Positions 6,979 to 14,219 of a DNA stretch of 32,073 nucleotides are shown piece after piece. The notes below the pieces were generated by a model that was not told the origin of the DNA, searched no databases, and saw only the letters and a program-made list of their open reading frames with translations. Source of the stretch: Paludibacteraceae bacterium (GTDB taxonomy: Bacteria > Bacteroidota > Bacteroidia > Bacteroidales > Paludibacteraceae). A program made the translations under genes and the position numbers. Position 1 is the first letter of the stretch. Each line of letters begins with the position of its first letter. The stretch lies in contig JAKSNT010000018.1 in the NCBI GenBank assembly GCA_024399575.1, positions 1 to 32,073 of the forward strand, written 5' to 3'.

Positions 6979-8220
6979 ATGATAGATAAAAATTTGAAAG
7001 ACGTAATATCCAATACAATAATTGATGGTCTGAAGAAAGACGGGGTGGTGAAAATCAAGGGATTGGGTACGTTCAAGATGATTGAAGTCAAGGCTCGAAA
7101 AAGCGTCAATGTCCGTAACGGTGAGGAAATTGAGATACCAGCTCATAACAAGATTACGTTTACTCCTGACAATGATTTCGCCGAGATGGTGAATGCTCCG
7201 CTCAGTCATCTGTCAATTGCACATCTTAATGATAACAACGAATATTCTTCGTTGGATAATTCTGAAACTATTGATAGAGAAGAACTGGAACCTGAGGAAA
7301 AAGGTGATGGAATCAACGAGGAAGCAATGAAAAAACTTGCTTCAGATGCTGAAGAACTGAAATCAATACTTGCGCAGATGTCGGCAGTTGAAAATGATAT
7401 TGAAACTGCTGCCGAAAAAGACCCGATGGAGGAAAGAATGCAAGTTCGTGTGAATACTTATAGACCTGCAGCAAAGGAAAAAAAGTATGATGTTAAAGTG
7501 GAACTTTTAGAAAAATCTAAAGAAGAGGGCACACCTGTCCATGTACATAGATATAGTAAGGTTAAACGGACGATACTGGCAGCGTTGTTGATAATTGTAG
7601 CTTTGTTTGTTCTGTTCGTAGTATATGTTTTTGTACGTACAATCATAATTCGTAATCAACGTGCTGAATATTTGAGAACTCATACTGTAAAAATCGAAGA
7701 CGAAGAAGATATAATAGAAATAGTTGGATCGGATTTGAATAAAGAAGGCGAGTCGGTTATTGAGAGCAATGATACTGTGGCAGAAAAGTCTAAACAACCA
7801 ATTGAGACAAAAAGCACAGTTGAAGTTACAACTCCAGTTCAAACAAATATTCCATCAAACTTGAAAAGTGCAAATGAACCAATTCAGACAAATAAGACTA
7901 CTACAACGGTAAAGCCAAAAGAAACATCAAAAGACGACAATGTCACGAAATCAGTATTCGATATACCGAGAACATACAATGCTACTCTGAAGGAAATTAC
8001 TGTAAAAGATGGCGACAGATTAGTGATGTATGCACTTGAATCTTATGGAAGCAAAGATTTTTGGGTGTATATTTATGAGGCAAACCGTGATAAACTGAAA
8101 AGTCCAGGTATATTGCCGACCGGTGTGAAAATCAAGGTACCTAAGATGGATAGCAGATTAGTTGACCCAAATAGTCAGGAGGCATTGGATTTTGCACGTA
8201 AACTGGCTAAAAAGTATTAA
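6979..8220 (+). CDS. HU-like domain fused to transmembrane segment and LysM-like domain
   Basis: A 413-residue protein with three parts. Residues 1-75 resemble HU/IHF ('VKIKGLGTFKMIEVKARKS', 'NGEEIEIPAHNKITF') with a shortened first helix. Residues 80-190 are acidic and probably flexible. A strong membrane helix spans 198-224, preceded by basic residues 191-197, so the N-terminus should be cytoplasmic. A Ser/Thr/Lys-rich linker (245-325) leads to a LysM-like domain (about 337-390: 'TVKDGDRLVMYALESYGS', 'YIYEANRDKL', 'LPTGVKIKVP'). The topology predicts DNA contact inside and peptidoglycan contact in the periplasm. It sits 4 nt after the HU gene. The domain calls are mine from sequence pattern; the function is inferred. 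Confidence 0.85.
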   Translation: MIDKNLKDVISNTIIDGLKKDGVVKIKGLGTFKMIEVKARKSVNVRNGEEIEIPAHNKITFTPDNDFAEMVNAPLSHLSIAHLNDNNEYSSLDNSETIDREELEPEEKGDGINEEAMKKLASDAEELKSILAQMSAVENDIETAAEKDPMEERMQVRVNTYRPAAKEKKYDVKVELLEKSKEEGTPVHVHRYSKVKRTILAALLIIVALFVLFVVYVFVRTIIIRNQRAEYLRTHTVKIEDEEDIIEIVGSDLNKEGESVIESNDTVAEKSKQPIETKSTVEVTTPVQTNIPSNLKSANEPIQTNKTTTTVKPKETSKDDNVTKSVFDIPRTYNATLKEITVKDGDRLVMYALESYGSKDFWVYIYEANRDKLKSPGILPTGVKIKVPKMDSRLVDPNSQEALDFARKLAKKY

Positions 8221-8288
8221 ACTGGTTAAATAGTATAAAATCAACATTATTTAACTGAAAATTGCCACTCTCATTGGCAGAAAAAGTA

Positions 8289-8296
8289 TAATTTTG
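8289..8296 (+). promoter_or_regulatory. -7 element upstream of the Bat operon
   Basis: TAATTTTGCA matches TAnnTTTG and lies 27 nt before the MoxR ATG. The best -33-like TTG (8262-8264) is 24 nt away, slightly too far. A short inverted repeat TGCCA-N7-TGGCA (8263-8279) lies between and could bind a regulator. Confidence 0.55.
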
Positions 8297-8322
8297 CAGG
8301 CGAAAAAGATTAGAAAAAAAAT

Positions 8323-9315
8323 ATGGAAACTGTAGATTTAAGAGAACTCAATGAACGGATTGAACGTCAGAGTGCGTTTGTGGACGCACTTATGATGGGA
8401 ATGAATCAGACAATTGTCGGTCAGAAGCATTTGATTGAGTCATTGCTGATAGGATTGCTGTCGGACGGACATGTATTGCTTGAAGGTGTGCCTGGATTGG
8501 CAAAGACTTTGGCAATAAAGACACTGGCGCAGCTTATTGATGCTGATTACAGCAGAATACAGTTTACACCGGATTTGTTGCCAGCCGATGTTGTAGGAAC
8601 GATGATATACAGTCAGAAGAACGAAAAATTCGATATTAAGAAGGGTCCTGTATTTGCGAACTTCGTTCTGGCAGATGAGATAAACCGTGCCCCAGCCAAG
8701 GTTCAGAGTGCATTGCTTGAGGCTATGCAAGAAAAGATAGTAACCATTGGAGACCAGACATTTGAGCTTCCGCAGCCATTCCTTGTCATGGCAACTCAGA
8801 ACCCAATAGAGCAGGAGGGCACATACCCGCTACCTGAGGCGCAGGTCGATCGTTTCATGCTGAAAGTTGTCATCACATATCCAAAGAAAGACGAGGAACG
8901 CCAGGTGGTTTCGGCTCATTTGAAAGGTGGTTTCGATGTCATCAAACCATTACTCAGCGTAAATGACATAATTGAGGCTCGCAAGGTGGTTCGTGACGTA
9001 TATATGGACGAGAAGATTCAAAAATACATAGTCGATATAGTCTATGCAACGCGTTTTCCAGAAGATTACGGATTGAAAGAACTGAATGGAATGATAGAGT
9101 TCGGTGGTTCGCCACGTGCATCGATAAATCTTGCACTTGCTTCAAGGGCTTATGCATTCATAAAGCGTAGAGGATATGTCATCCCTGAAGATGTCCGTGC
9201 AGTCGCTATGGATGTCTTGCGCCATCGTATCGGACTGACATACGAGGCTGAGGCTAACAATATGACTTCGGAGAACATAATTAATGAAATATTGAATGCA
9301 GTCGAAGTTCCATAA
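8323..9315 (+). CDS. MoxR-family AAA+ ATPase of the Bat operon
   Basis: A cytosolic AAA+ chaperone-like ATPase (330 aa) that in MoxR/VWA systems acts on von Willebrand A proteins. Walker A is 'GVPGLAKT', Walker B 'LADEINRAPAKVQSALLEAMQE', with 'FLVMATQNPIEQEGTYPLPEAQVDRF' (split across 789-850) as sensor 1 and the family signature. It is the first gene of a tightly packed run of nine genes ending in batE; its stop overlaps the next ATG by one base. Confidence 0.95.
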   Translation: METVDLRELNERIERQSAFVDALMMGMNQTIVGQKHLIESLLIGLLSDGHVLLEGVPGLAKTLAIKTLAQLIDADYSRIQFTPDLLPADVVGTMIYSQKNEKFDIKKGPVFANFVLADEINRAPAKVQSALLEAMQEKIVTIGDQTFELPQPFLVMATQNPIEQEGTYPLPEAQVDRFMLKVVITYPKKDEERQVVSAHLKGGFDVIKPLLSVNDIIEARKVVRDVYMDEKIQKYIVDIVYATRFPEDYGLKELNGMIEFGGSPRASINLALASRAYAFIKRRGYVIPEDVRAVAMDVLRHRIGLTYEAEANNMTSENIINEILNAVEVP

Positions 9316-10184
9316 TGGAAACGAGTGAGTTAATAAAAAAGGTCCGTCAGATTGAAATCAAGACTCGCGGGCTGTCAAATAATATTTTTGCAGGCGAATA
9401 CCATACTGCGTTCAAAGGAAAGGGTATGACCTTTTCAGAAGTTCGCGAATACCAGTATGGGGACGAAATCCGTGCTATTGACTGGAACGTCACGGCAAGG
9501 ATGAACCATCCGTATGTCAAGGTGTTTGAGGAGGAGCGAGAACTGACAGTTATGATGCTAATTGACGTATCTGGCAGCCGTCACTTTGGAACTGTCAGAC
9601 AGTTCAAACAGGACGTAATAGCCGAAATTGCAGCTACACTTGCGTTTTCTGCCATTCAGAACAATGATAAGATTGGTGTGATATTTTTCAGCGACAGAGT
9701 TGAAAAATACATTCCGCCTCAAAAAGGCAGGAAACACATATTATATATTATTCGTGAGTTGTTGGATTTTGAGCCTGAAAGCAGTAAGACTGATTTGGGA
9801 TGTGTATTGAAATTCTTTACAAATGTTGTAAAAAAGAGATGCACTGCTTTCGTGATAAGCGATTTCATAGATGATGGCAACTATGATGATGCGGTGACTA
9901 TAGCAAGTCGCAAACATGATATGGTCGCATTGCAGGTCTATGACCGTCGTGATGCCGAGTTGCCTGATGTAGGACTGATATATGTCAAAGATTCAGAAAC
10001 AGGTGAGGATATATTGGTGGATACTGGTTCGAAAAAACTGAGAATGCAGTATCGAAATGTTTGGAATGAACGTCAGTTTAGATTGAATATGCTGGCTAAA
10101 AAATCAGGAGTGGATGCAGTATCGATAATGGTTGGCGAGGATTATGTGAAGAGCCTTATACAATTGTTTAACAAGCGAAAATGA
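9315..10184 (+). CDS. DUF58 domain protein of the Bat operon
   Basis: A 289-residue DUF58 protein with the diagnostic 'EVREYQYGDEIRAIDWNVTAR' region (split here as VREYQYGD and IRAIDWNVTAR) followed by a VWA-like fold whose first strand carries 'LIDVSGSRHFG' (a MIDAS-type DxSxS). No signal peptide or membrane helix is evident, so it is cytosolic or membrane-associated. DUF58 proteins almost always accompany MoxR ATPases. It overlaps both neighbours by 1-4 nt. Confidence 0.93.
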   Translation: METSELIKKVRQIEIKTRGLSNNIFAGEYHTAFKGKGMTFSEVREYQYGDEIRAIDWNVTARMNHPYVKVFEEERELTVMMLIDVSGSRHFGTVRQFKQDVIAEIAATLAFSAIQNNDKIGVIFFSDRVEKYIPPQKGRKHILYIIRELLDFEPESSKTDLGCVLKFFTNVVKKRCTAFVISDFIDDGNYDDAVTIASRKHDMVALQVYDRRDAELPDVGLIYVKDSETGEDILVDTGSKKLRMQYRNVWNERQFRLNMLAKKSGVDAVSIMVGEDYVKSLIQLFNKRK

Positions 10185-11122
10185 AAAAGATAGTACTGAT
10201 ATTGATATCTCTTGTTGCCTTTGGAATTTCAGCATGGGGACAGAATGTGCGTGTGAAGGCTGAGTTTGATTCAATGGCAATGTGGGTTGGTGCGCAGACC
10301 AAACTGACTATCACTGCAGAATACGAAGGAAACAAGGCACTAAATTTTATCACCCCAATTGATTCGGCTATCGAGGTGGTTGATTTCGTTGGTTATGATA
10401 CATTGGCAAACGGAAGCCTAATGAGTGTTTCGGCATCGTATCTAATCACTGGATGGGATAGTGCATTAGTCTATATGGACGGATTGGCTGTCGTGGATGG
10501 GCAAGATACGTTCTGGAGCAATCCCTTGACATTGAAGATAGTGGATGTACCGTTGGATTCGACAAATGCAATATGCGACATCAAACGACTTGAAAATGCT
10601 GATTTCGATTGGCATCGTTTTTGGATATTGGTAGCATGTTTTGTCGCCCTTGTGGCTCTGATATTTGCAGCAATTTGGGCTTATGAAAGATATTTCAGGA
10701 ATCGGAAAAAAGATGCAGGTCAAGTTGAACAGAAGCCAATTGACAAACGTCCTGCTCATGTCATAGCACTTGAAGCATTGGAACATTTGAGAGATGAAAA
10801 TCTTTGGCAGTCAGGACGGACGAAAGATTATTTCTCGCAACTTACGGATATAGTCAAGGAGTACATAGGTCGCCGGTATGGTATTTCGGCTATAGAACAG
10901 ACTACTGAAGATTTATTGCGGGAATTGAGACTGAATACTCAGATTGATATCGAAAAGGAATCTGTGGATATGTTGAAAGATGTGCTTGAAATTGCCGATC
11001 TCGTGAAATTTGCGAAATGGAGTCCGTTGCCAGCCGACAATGAACGTGCTTTCGAAAAAGGCAAGGCATTTGTCCATAAAACCAAGAAAGAAGAGGAGGT
11101 TAAGCAAAATGAGGTTCGCTAA
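10181..11122 (+). CDS. Bat operon single-pass membrane protein (DUF4381/BatG-like)
   Basis: A 313-residue protein with an N-terminal signal sequence (1-20, ending 'SAWGQ'), an extracytoplasmic beta-rich domain (21-140), one membrane helix (about 147-170) and a cytoplasmic tail of about 140 residues ('YFSQLTDIVKEYIGRRYG', 'TTEDLLREL'). The tail pattern recurs in the BatD C-terminus, suggesting related cytosolic domains. It sits where Bacteroidetes operons usually have a DUF4381-like gene between DUF58 and batA. The molecular role is unknown; a periplasm-to-cytosol connector in the complex is an inference. Confidence 0.82.
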   Translation: MKKIVLILISLVAFGISAWGQNVRVKAEFDSMAMWVGAQTKLTITAEYEGNKALNFITPIDSAIEVVDFVGYDTLANGSLMSVSASYLITGWDSALVYMDGLAVVDGQDTFWSNPLTLKIVDVPLDSTNAICDIKRLENADFDWHRFWILVACFVALVALIFAAIWAYERYFRNRKKDAGQVEQKPIDKRPAHVIALEALEHLRDENLWQSGRTKDYFSQLTDIVKEYIGRRYGISAIEQTTEDLLRELRLNTQIDIEKESVDMLKDVLEIADLVKFAKWSPLPADNERAFEKGKAFVHKTKKEEEVKQNEVR

Positions 11123-12089
11123 TCCACAATATTTGTTATTGCTGCTTGTTTTGGTGCCAATGATTGCATGGTACATTTGGAAACATGCCAGACTGCACAC
11201 CTCGGTAAGACTATCTACAGCGGCTCCGCTGAAGTTCAATGGAGGCGGTTACAAAAAATACATTGGTCATCTGCTGTTTGTGATGAGATGCCTTTGTGTG
11301 GCATTGATTGTTATAGCAATAGCGCGTCCACAGACGAGTAACAGCTTGCGCCATGAATCAACTGAAGGTATTGATATCATGCTGTCACTTGATATTTCTG
11401 GCACAATGCTTGCTGAGGATTTGAAACCAAACAGGCTTGAAGCTGCTAAGGATGTAGCCATTGAGTTCGTTTCAGGCAGACCAAACGACAATATAGGTCT
11501 TGTGGTTTTTGCGGGCGAGAGTTTTACCCAATGTCCGCTTACTACAGACCATACAGCTTTGATAAACCTTTTCAAAGGTGTCGAGTACGGAATGATTGAA
11601 GATGGGACTGCAATAGGTCTCGGATTGGCCAATGCTGTTGATCGTATCAAGGACAGCAAAGCGAAATCAAAGGTTGTTATATTGTTGACAGATGGTTCGA
11701 ACAATCGTGGAGATATCGCTCCTCTTACTGCAGCCGAAATTGCAAAGACATACAACGTGCGAGTCTATACAATCGGTGCAGGTAAAGAGGATGTGGCTCC
11801 ATATCCTATGCAGACGCCTTTCGGAATTCGTTATCAAAACATTCCCGTAGAAATAGACGAGGAATCATTAAAAGCAATCGCTGATATGACTGGTGGTGCC
11901 TATTTTAGGGCAACAAACACGAAGAAACTTGCTTCAATATATGAAGAAATCGATAAAATGGAGAAGACCAAACTGATGGTAAAGGAGTATAACCGGCAGA
12001 GTGAGGATTTCTTTCCATTCCTTGTTGGAGCGGTGGTGCTTATTATACTTGAATTGTTATTGAAACATGTTGTTTTACGAGAATTATAA
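11109..12089 (+). CDS. batA: BatA, membrane von Willebrand factor A protein
   Basis: A 326-residue VWA protein with two N-terminal membrane helices (about 8-25 and 53-72), a VWA domain and a C-terminal membrane helix ('FLVGAVVLIILELLL'). The metal-site motif reads D95-I-S97-G-T99, with threonine in the last position of DxSxS; 'TDGSNNRGD' is the later motif. The ATG at 11109 was chosen because the protein then begins 'MRFANPQYLLLL', the usual Bat start; it overlaps the previous gene by 14 nt. Named for Bacteroides aerotolerance; the biochemical role in the envelope is unresolved. Confidence 0.93.
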   Translation: MRFANPQYLLLLLVLVPMIAWYIWKHARLHTSVRLSTAAPLKFNGGGYKKYIGHLLFVMRCLCVALIVIAIARPQTSNSLRHESTEGIDIMLSLDISGTMLAEDLKPNRLEAAKDVAIEFVSGRPNDNIGLVVFAGESFTQCPLTTDHTALINLFKGVEYGMIEDGTAIGLGLANAVDRIKDSKAKSKVVILLTDGSNNRGDIAPLTAAEIAKTYNVRVYTIGAGKEDVAPYPMQTPFGIRYQNIPVEIDEESLKAIADMTGGAYFRATNTKKLASIYEEIDKMEKTKLMVKEYNRQSEDFFPFLVGAVVLIILELLLKHVVLREL

Positions 12090-12094
12090 TCATT

Positions 12095-12508
12095 ATGAAA
12101 AATTTAATATTGTTTTTGGCATTTGCAGTATCAGTCGTAAATGTAACGGCTCAGTCAATGTCGCATACCATTGTTGTAGAATCAAAAAACGGAGAACCAT
12201 TCATTTTGAAAGTTGATGGATTTGCCCGTAACAGGAAACCTGCCAGCAAAGTCGCGGTAGATGGAGTCTATGCTTCGCAGGTTACAATATCAGTTGTTTT
12301 CGCTGATACTATGTTGGCTCCATTGAAAAACATCCCAATACTGGTTGGACGGAAAGCATCCAAAAAGGAGAGCAATGTGTTGAAATCATATACTGCTCGT
12401 TACCAAGTGTGTGCAGGTAAGAAAAAATCAAAAATCAAGAAAATTTCAATTGTTCCTAAACAGAGTCCTGCTGCGCCATATACTCCGGACCCTCCAAAAA
12501 AGAAATAA
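12095..12508 (+). CDS. Small secreted protein of unknown function inside the Bat operon
   Basis: A 137-residue protein with a clear signal peptide (1-19, ending 'VTAQ'). The mature part starts 'HTIVVESKNGEPFILKVDG', followed by beta-strand-like segments and 'VVFADTMLAPLKNIPILVG', then a basic, proline-rich tail ('KKKSKIKKISIVPKQ', ending PPKKK). From memory the front half resembles the small beta-domain found ahead of DUF4476 in Bacteroidetes secreted proteins (ESxxGExFxLxxNG pattern); this is tentative. It lies 5 nt after batA and 6 nt before batB, so it is cotranscribed with them. Confidence 0.8.
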   Translation: MKNLILFLAFAVSVVNVTAQSMSHTIVVESKNGEPFILKVDGFARNRKPASKVAVDGVYASQVTISVVFADTMLAPLKNIPILVGRKASKKESNVLKSYTARYQVCAGKKKSKIKKISIVPKQSPAAPYTPDPPKKK

Positions 12509-12514
12509 ATCGTT

Positions 12515-13540
12515 ATGTTCAGATTCGCAAATACTGATATGTTGTATCTCCTGATAGTAGTCGCTGCATTAGTGGCTATGTACATTATCGTGTATTACAG
12601 GAAGATGCGTAATCTTCGTCGGTTTGGTGATGAGGAACTGATGGCAAAAGTCATGCCAGAAATGTCGAAGGTGCGTCAGCATATTAAGTTCGGCTTGTGT
12701 ATCTTGGCATTGGTTTTGCTTATATTTGCCGTGGCTCGTCCACAATTCGGCTCGAAAAAAGAGATGACTAAAACCAAGGGCATTGAGGCAATGTTTGTAC
12801 TTGATGTGTCAAATTCAATGCGTGCGACTGACGTTTCGCCAACGCGATTGGACAATGCAAAACGTATGCTGTCGAAACTTACAGACAATATGGCGAACGA
12901 CAAGATAGGATTAATTATTTTCGCTGGTGATGCTTATGTGCAGATGCCAATATCGTCAGACGATGTGTCAGCCAAAATGTTTCTTCAGACAATAAATCCA
13001 GGTTCTGTTCCTATACCGGGAACAGCCATCGGTACGGCTTTGGACATGGCTGTGAAATCGTTCGGTGAGACAAATGAAAACATTGGCAGAACAATAATAT
13101 TGCTCACTGATGGTGAGAATCATGAGGACGATGCCGTTGCTGCCGCTAAGTTGGCAGAAGAGAGTGGAATAACAGTGAACGTTGTTGGATTCGGCTCGCC
13201 AAGTGGGTCGCCTATTCCAGTCAAAGGCGGTGCAGATTTCTGGCGCGATGGCAGCGGGAATGTAGTTGTTACAAAGTTGAACGAAGATATGTGTCGTGAG
13301 GTGGCTTCTGCTGGAAATGGAGTTTATGTGCGTGCAACCAATTCAAACAGAGCATTACGTACGCTGATGGGCGAAATTGACAAGATGCAGAAAGGGGAGA
13401 TGGATGTCACTTCGTTTTCGAATTATGATGAGAAATTTTATGTGCTTGCCTGGCTGGCATTAGTATTGCTGGTTGCAGAATTCTTTGTATTGGGACGTAA
13501 GAATGGCAGATTAAGTAAGATAAAATTGTTCGAGAAATGA
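12515..13540 (+). CDS. batB: BatB, membrane von Willebrand factor A protein
   Basis: A 341-residue paralogue of BatA: N-terminal membrane helices (about 8-26 and 60-75), a VWA domain with intact MIDAS 'LDVSNSMRATD', 'LLTDGENHEDD', and a C-terminal membrane helix ('VLAWLALVLLVAEFFVLG'). BatA and BatB are thought to form a membrane complex with the TPR protein BatC. Its stop overlaps the batC start by 4 nt (ATGA). Confidence 0.94.
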   Translation: MFRFANTDMLYLLIVVAALVAMYIIVYYRKMRNLRRFGDEELMAKVMPEMSKVRQHIKFGLCILALVLLIFAVARPQFGSKKEMTKTKGIEAMFVLDVSNSMRATDVSPTRLDNAKRMLSKLTDNMANDKIGLIIFAGDAYVQMPISSDDVSAKMFLQTINPGSVPIPGTAIGTALDMAVKSFGETNENIGRTIILLTDGENHEDDAVAAAKLAEESGITVNVVGFGSPSGSPIPVKGGADFWRDGSGNVVVTKLNEDMCREVASAGNGVYVRATNSNRALRTLMGEIDKMQKGEMDVTSFSNYDEKFYVLAWLALVLLVAEFFVLGRKNGRLSKIKLFEK

Positions 13541-14217
13541 GAAAGTATTTTTTGATACTGCTGATGTTTATTTTACCTTTGCCCGTATTGGCGCAATATG
13601 AATATCGTGAGGTTAGTCAAGGTAATAAACATTATAAGAAAAAAGAGTATGTCGAGGCTGAAATTTTATATCGTAAGGCTTTGGATCGTAATCCTTCGAG
13701 CTTTGCTGCAAATTACGACCTTGCGAACACTCTCTATCGTCGTGAGAAATTTGACGATGCGGAGAAACAATATCTTCATACGTTGAATTTCGCTGGCGAT
13801 GACAAAATGCGTATTGCTAAAATTTATCATAACTTAGGTAATACATACCTCCGTGTTGCAAAACCGAAAGAAGCTCTCGAAGCATACAAACAGGCTTTGC
13901 GAAATAACCCTAAGGATGACGAGACACGTTATAATTATGGCGTGGCGAAAAGAATGTTACAGAATCAACAAGAGCAGCAGAATAACGAACAACAGCAGAA
14001 TCAAGATAAGCAGCAGAATAACGAACAGCAACAGAATCAGGATAAGCAGCAGCAGAATCAAGATCAACAACAGCCTTCTCAGCCAAAAGAAAATGAAATG
14101 AGCAAAGAGGATGCTGAACGTATTCTTCAGGCTTTGCGACAAGATGAAAAAGATACACAAGATAAAGTAAACAGAGCTAAATCTGGTTCACGTCGAAGAG
14201 TAGAAAAAGATTGGTAA
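13537..14217 (+). CDS. batC: BatC, TPR protein with Q/N-rich linker
   Basis: A 226-residue exported protein with a signal peptide (1-20, 'LPLPVLAQ') and three TPR units across about residues 28-140 ('YVEAEILYRKALDRNPSS', 'KIYHNLGNTYLRVAKPKEAL', 'AYKQALRNNPKDDETRYN'). Residues 145-185 are almost only Q, N, D, E and K, from a DNA tandem repeat. The C-terminus ends with a charged helix 'DAERILQALRQDEKDTQDK' and a basic tail. The TPR part probably binds partner Bat proteins. Overlaps batB by 4 nt. Confidence 0.93.
   Translation: MRKYFLILLMFILPLPVLAQYEYREVSQGNKHYKKKEYVEAEILYRKALDRNPSSFAANYDLANTLYRREKFDDAEKQYLHTLNFAGDDKMRIAKIYHNLGNTYLRVAKPKEALEAYKQALRNNPKDDETRYNYGVAKRMLQNQQEQQNNEQQQNQDKQQNNEQQQNQDKQQQNQDQQQPSQPKENEMSKEDAERILQALRQDEKDTQDKVNRAKSGSRRRVEKDW
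13975..14073 (+). repeat. 36-bp in-frame tandem repeat in batC
   Basis: Two complete 36-bp units at 13975-14010 and 14011-14046 each encode QQNNEQQQNQDK, followed by a partial third unit to 14073. The units differ only at a few third-position bases (caa/cag). Confidence 0.9.
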
Positions 14218-14219
14218 GT

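Noticed and set aside
8263..8279. Inverted repeat TGCCA-N7-TGGCA as a terminator of the HU/LysM gene
   Set aside because: Only 5 bp and followed by A-rich DNA, with no T-run on the plus strand; noted as a possible regulatory dyad only.
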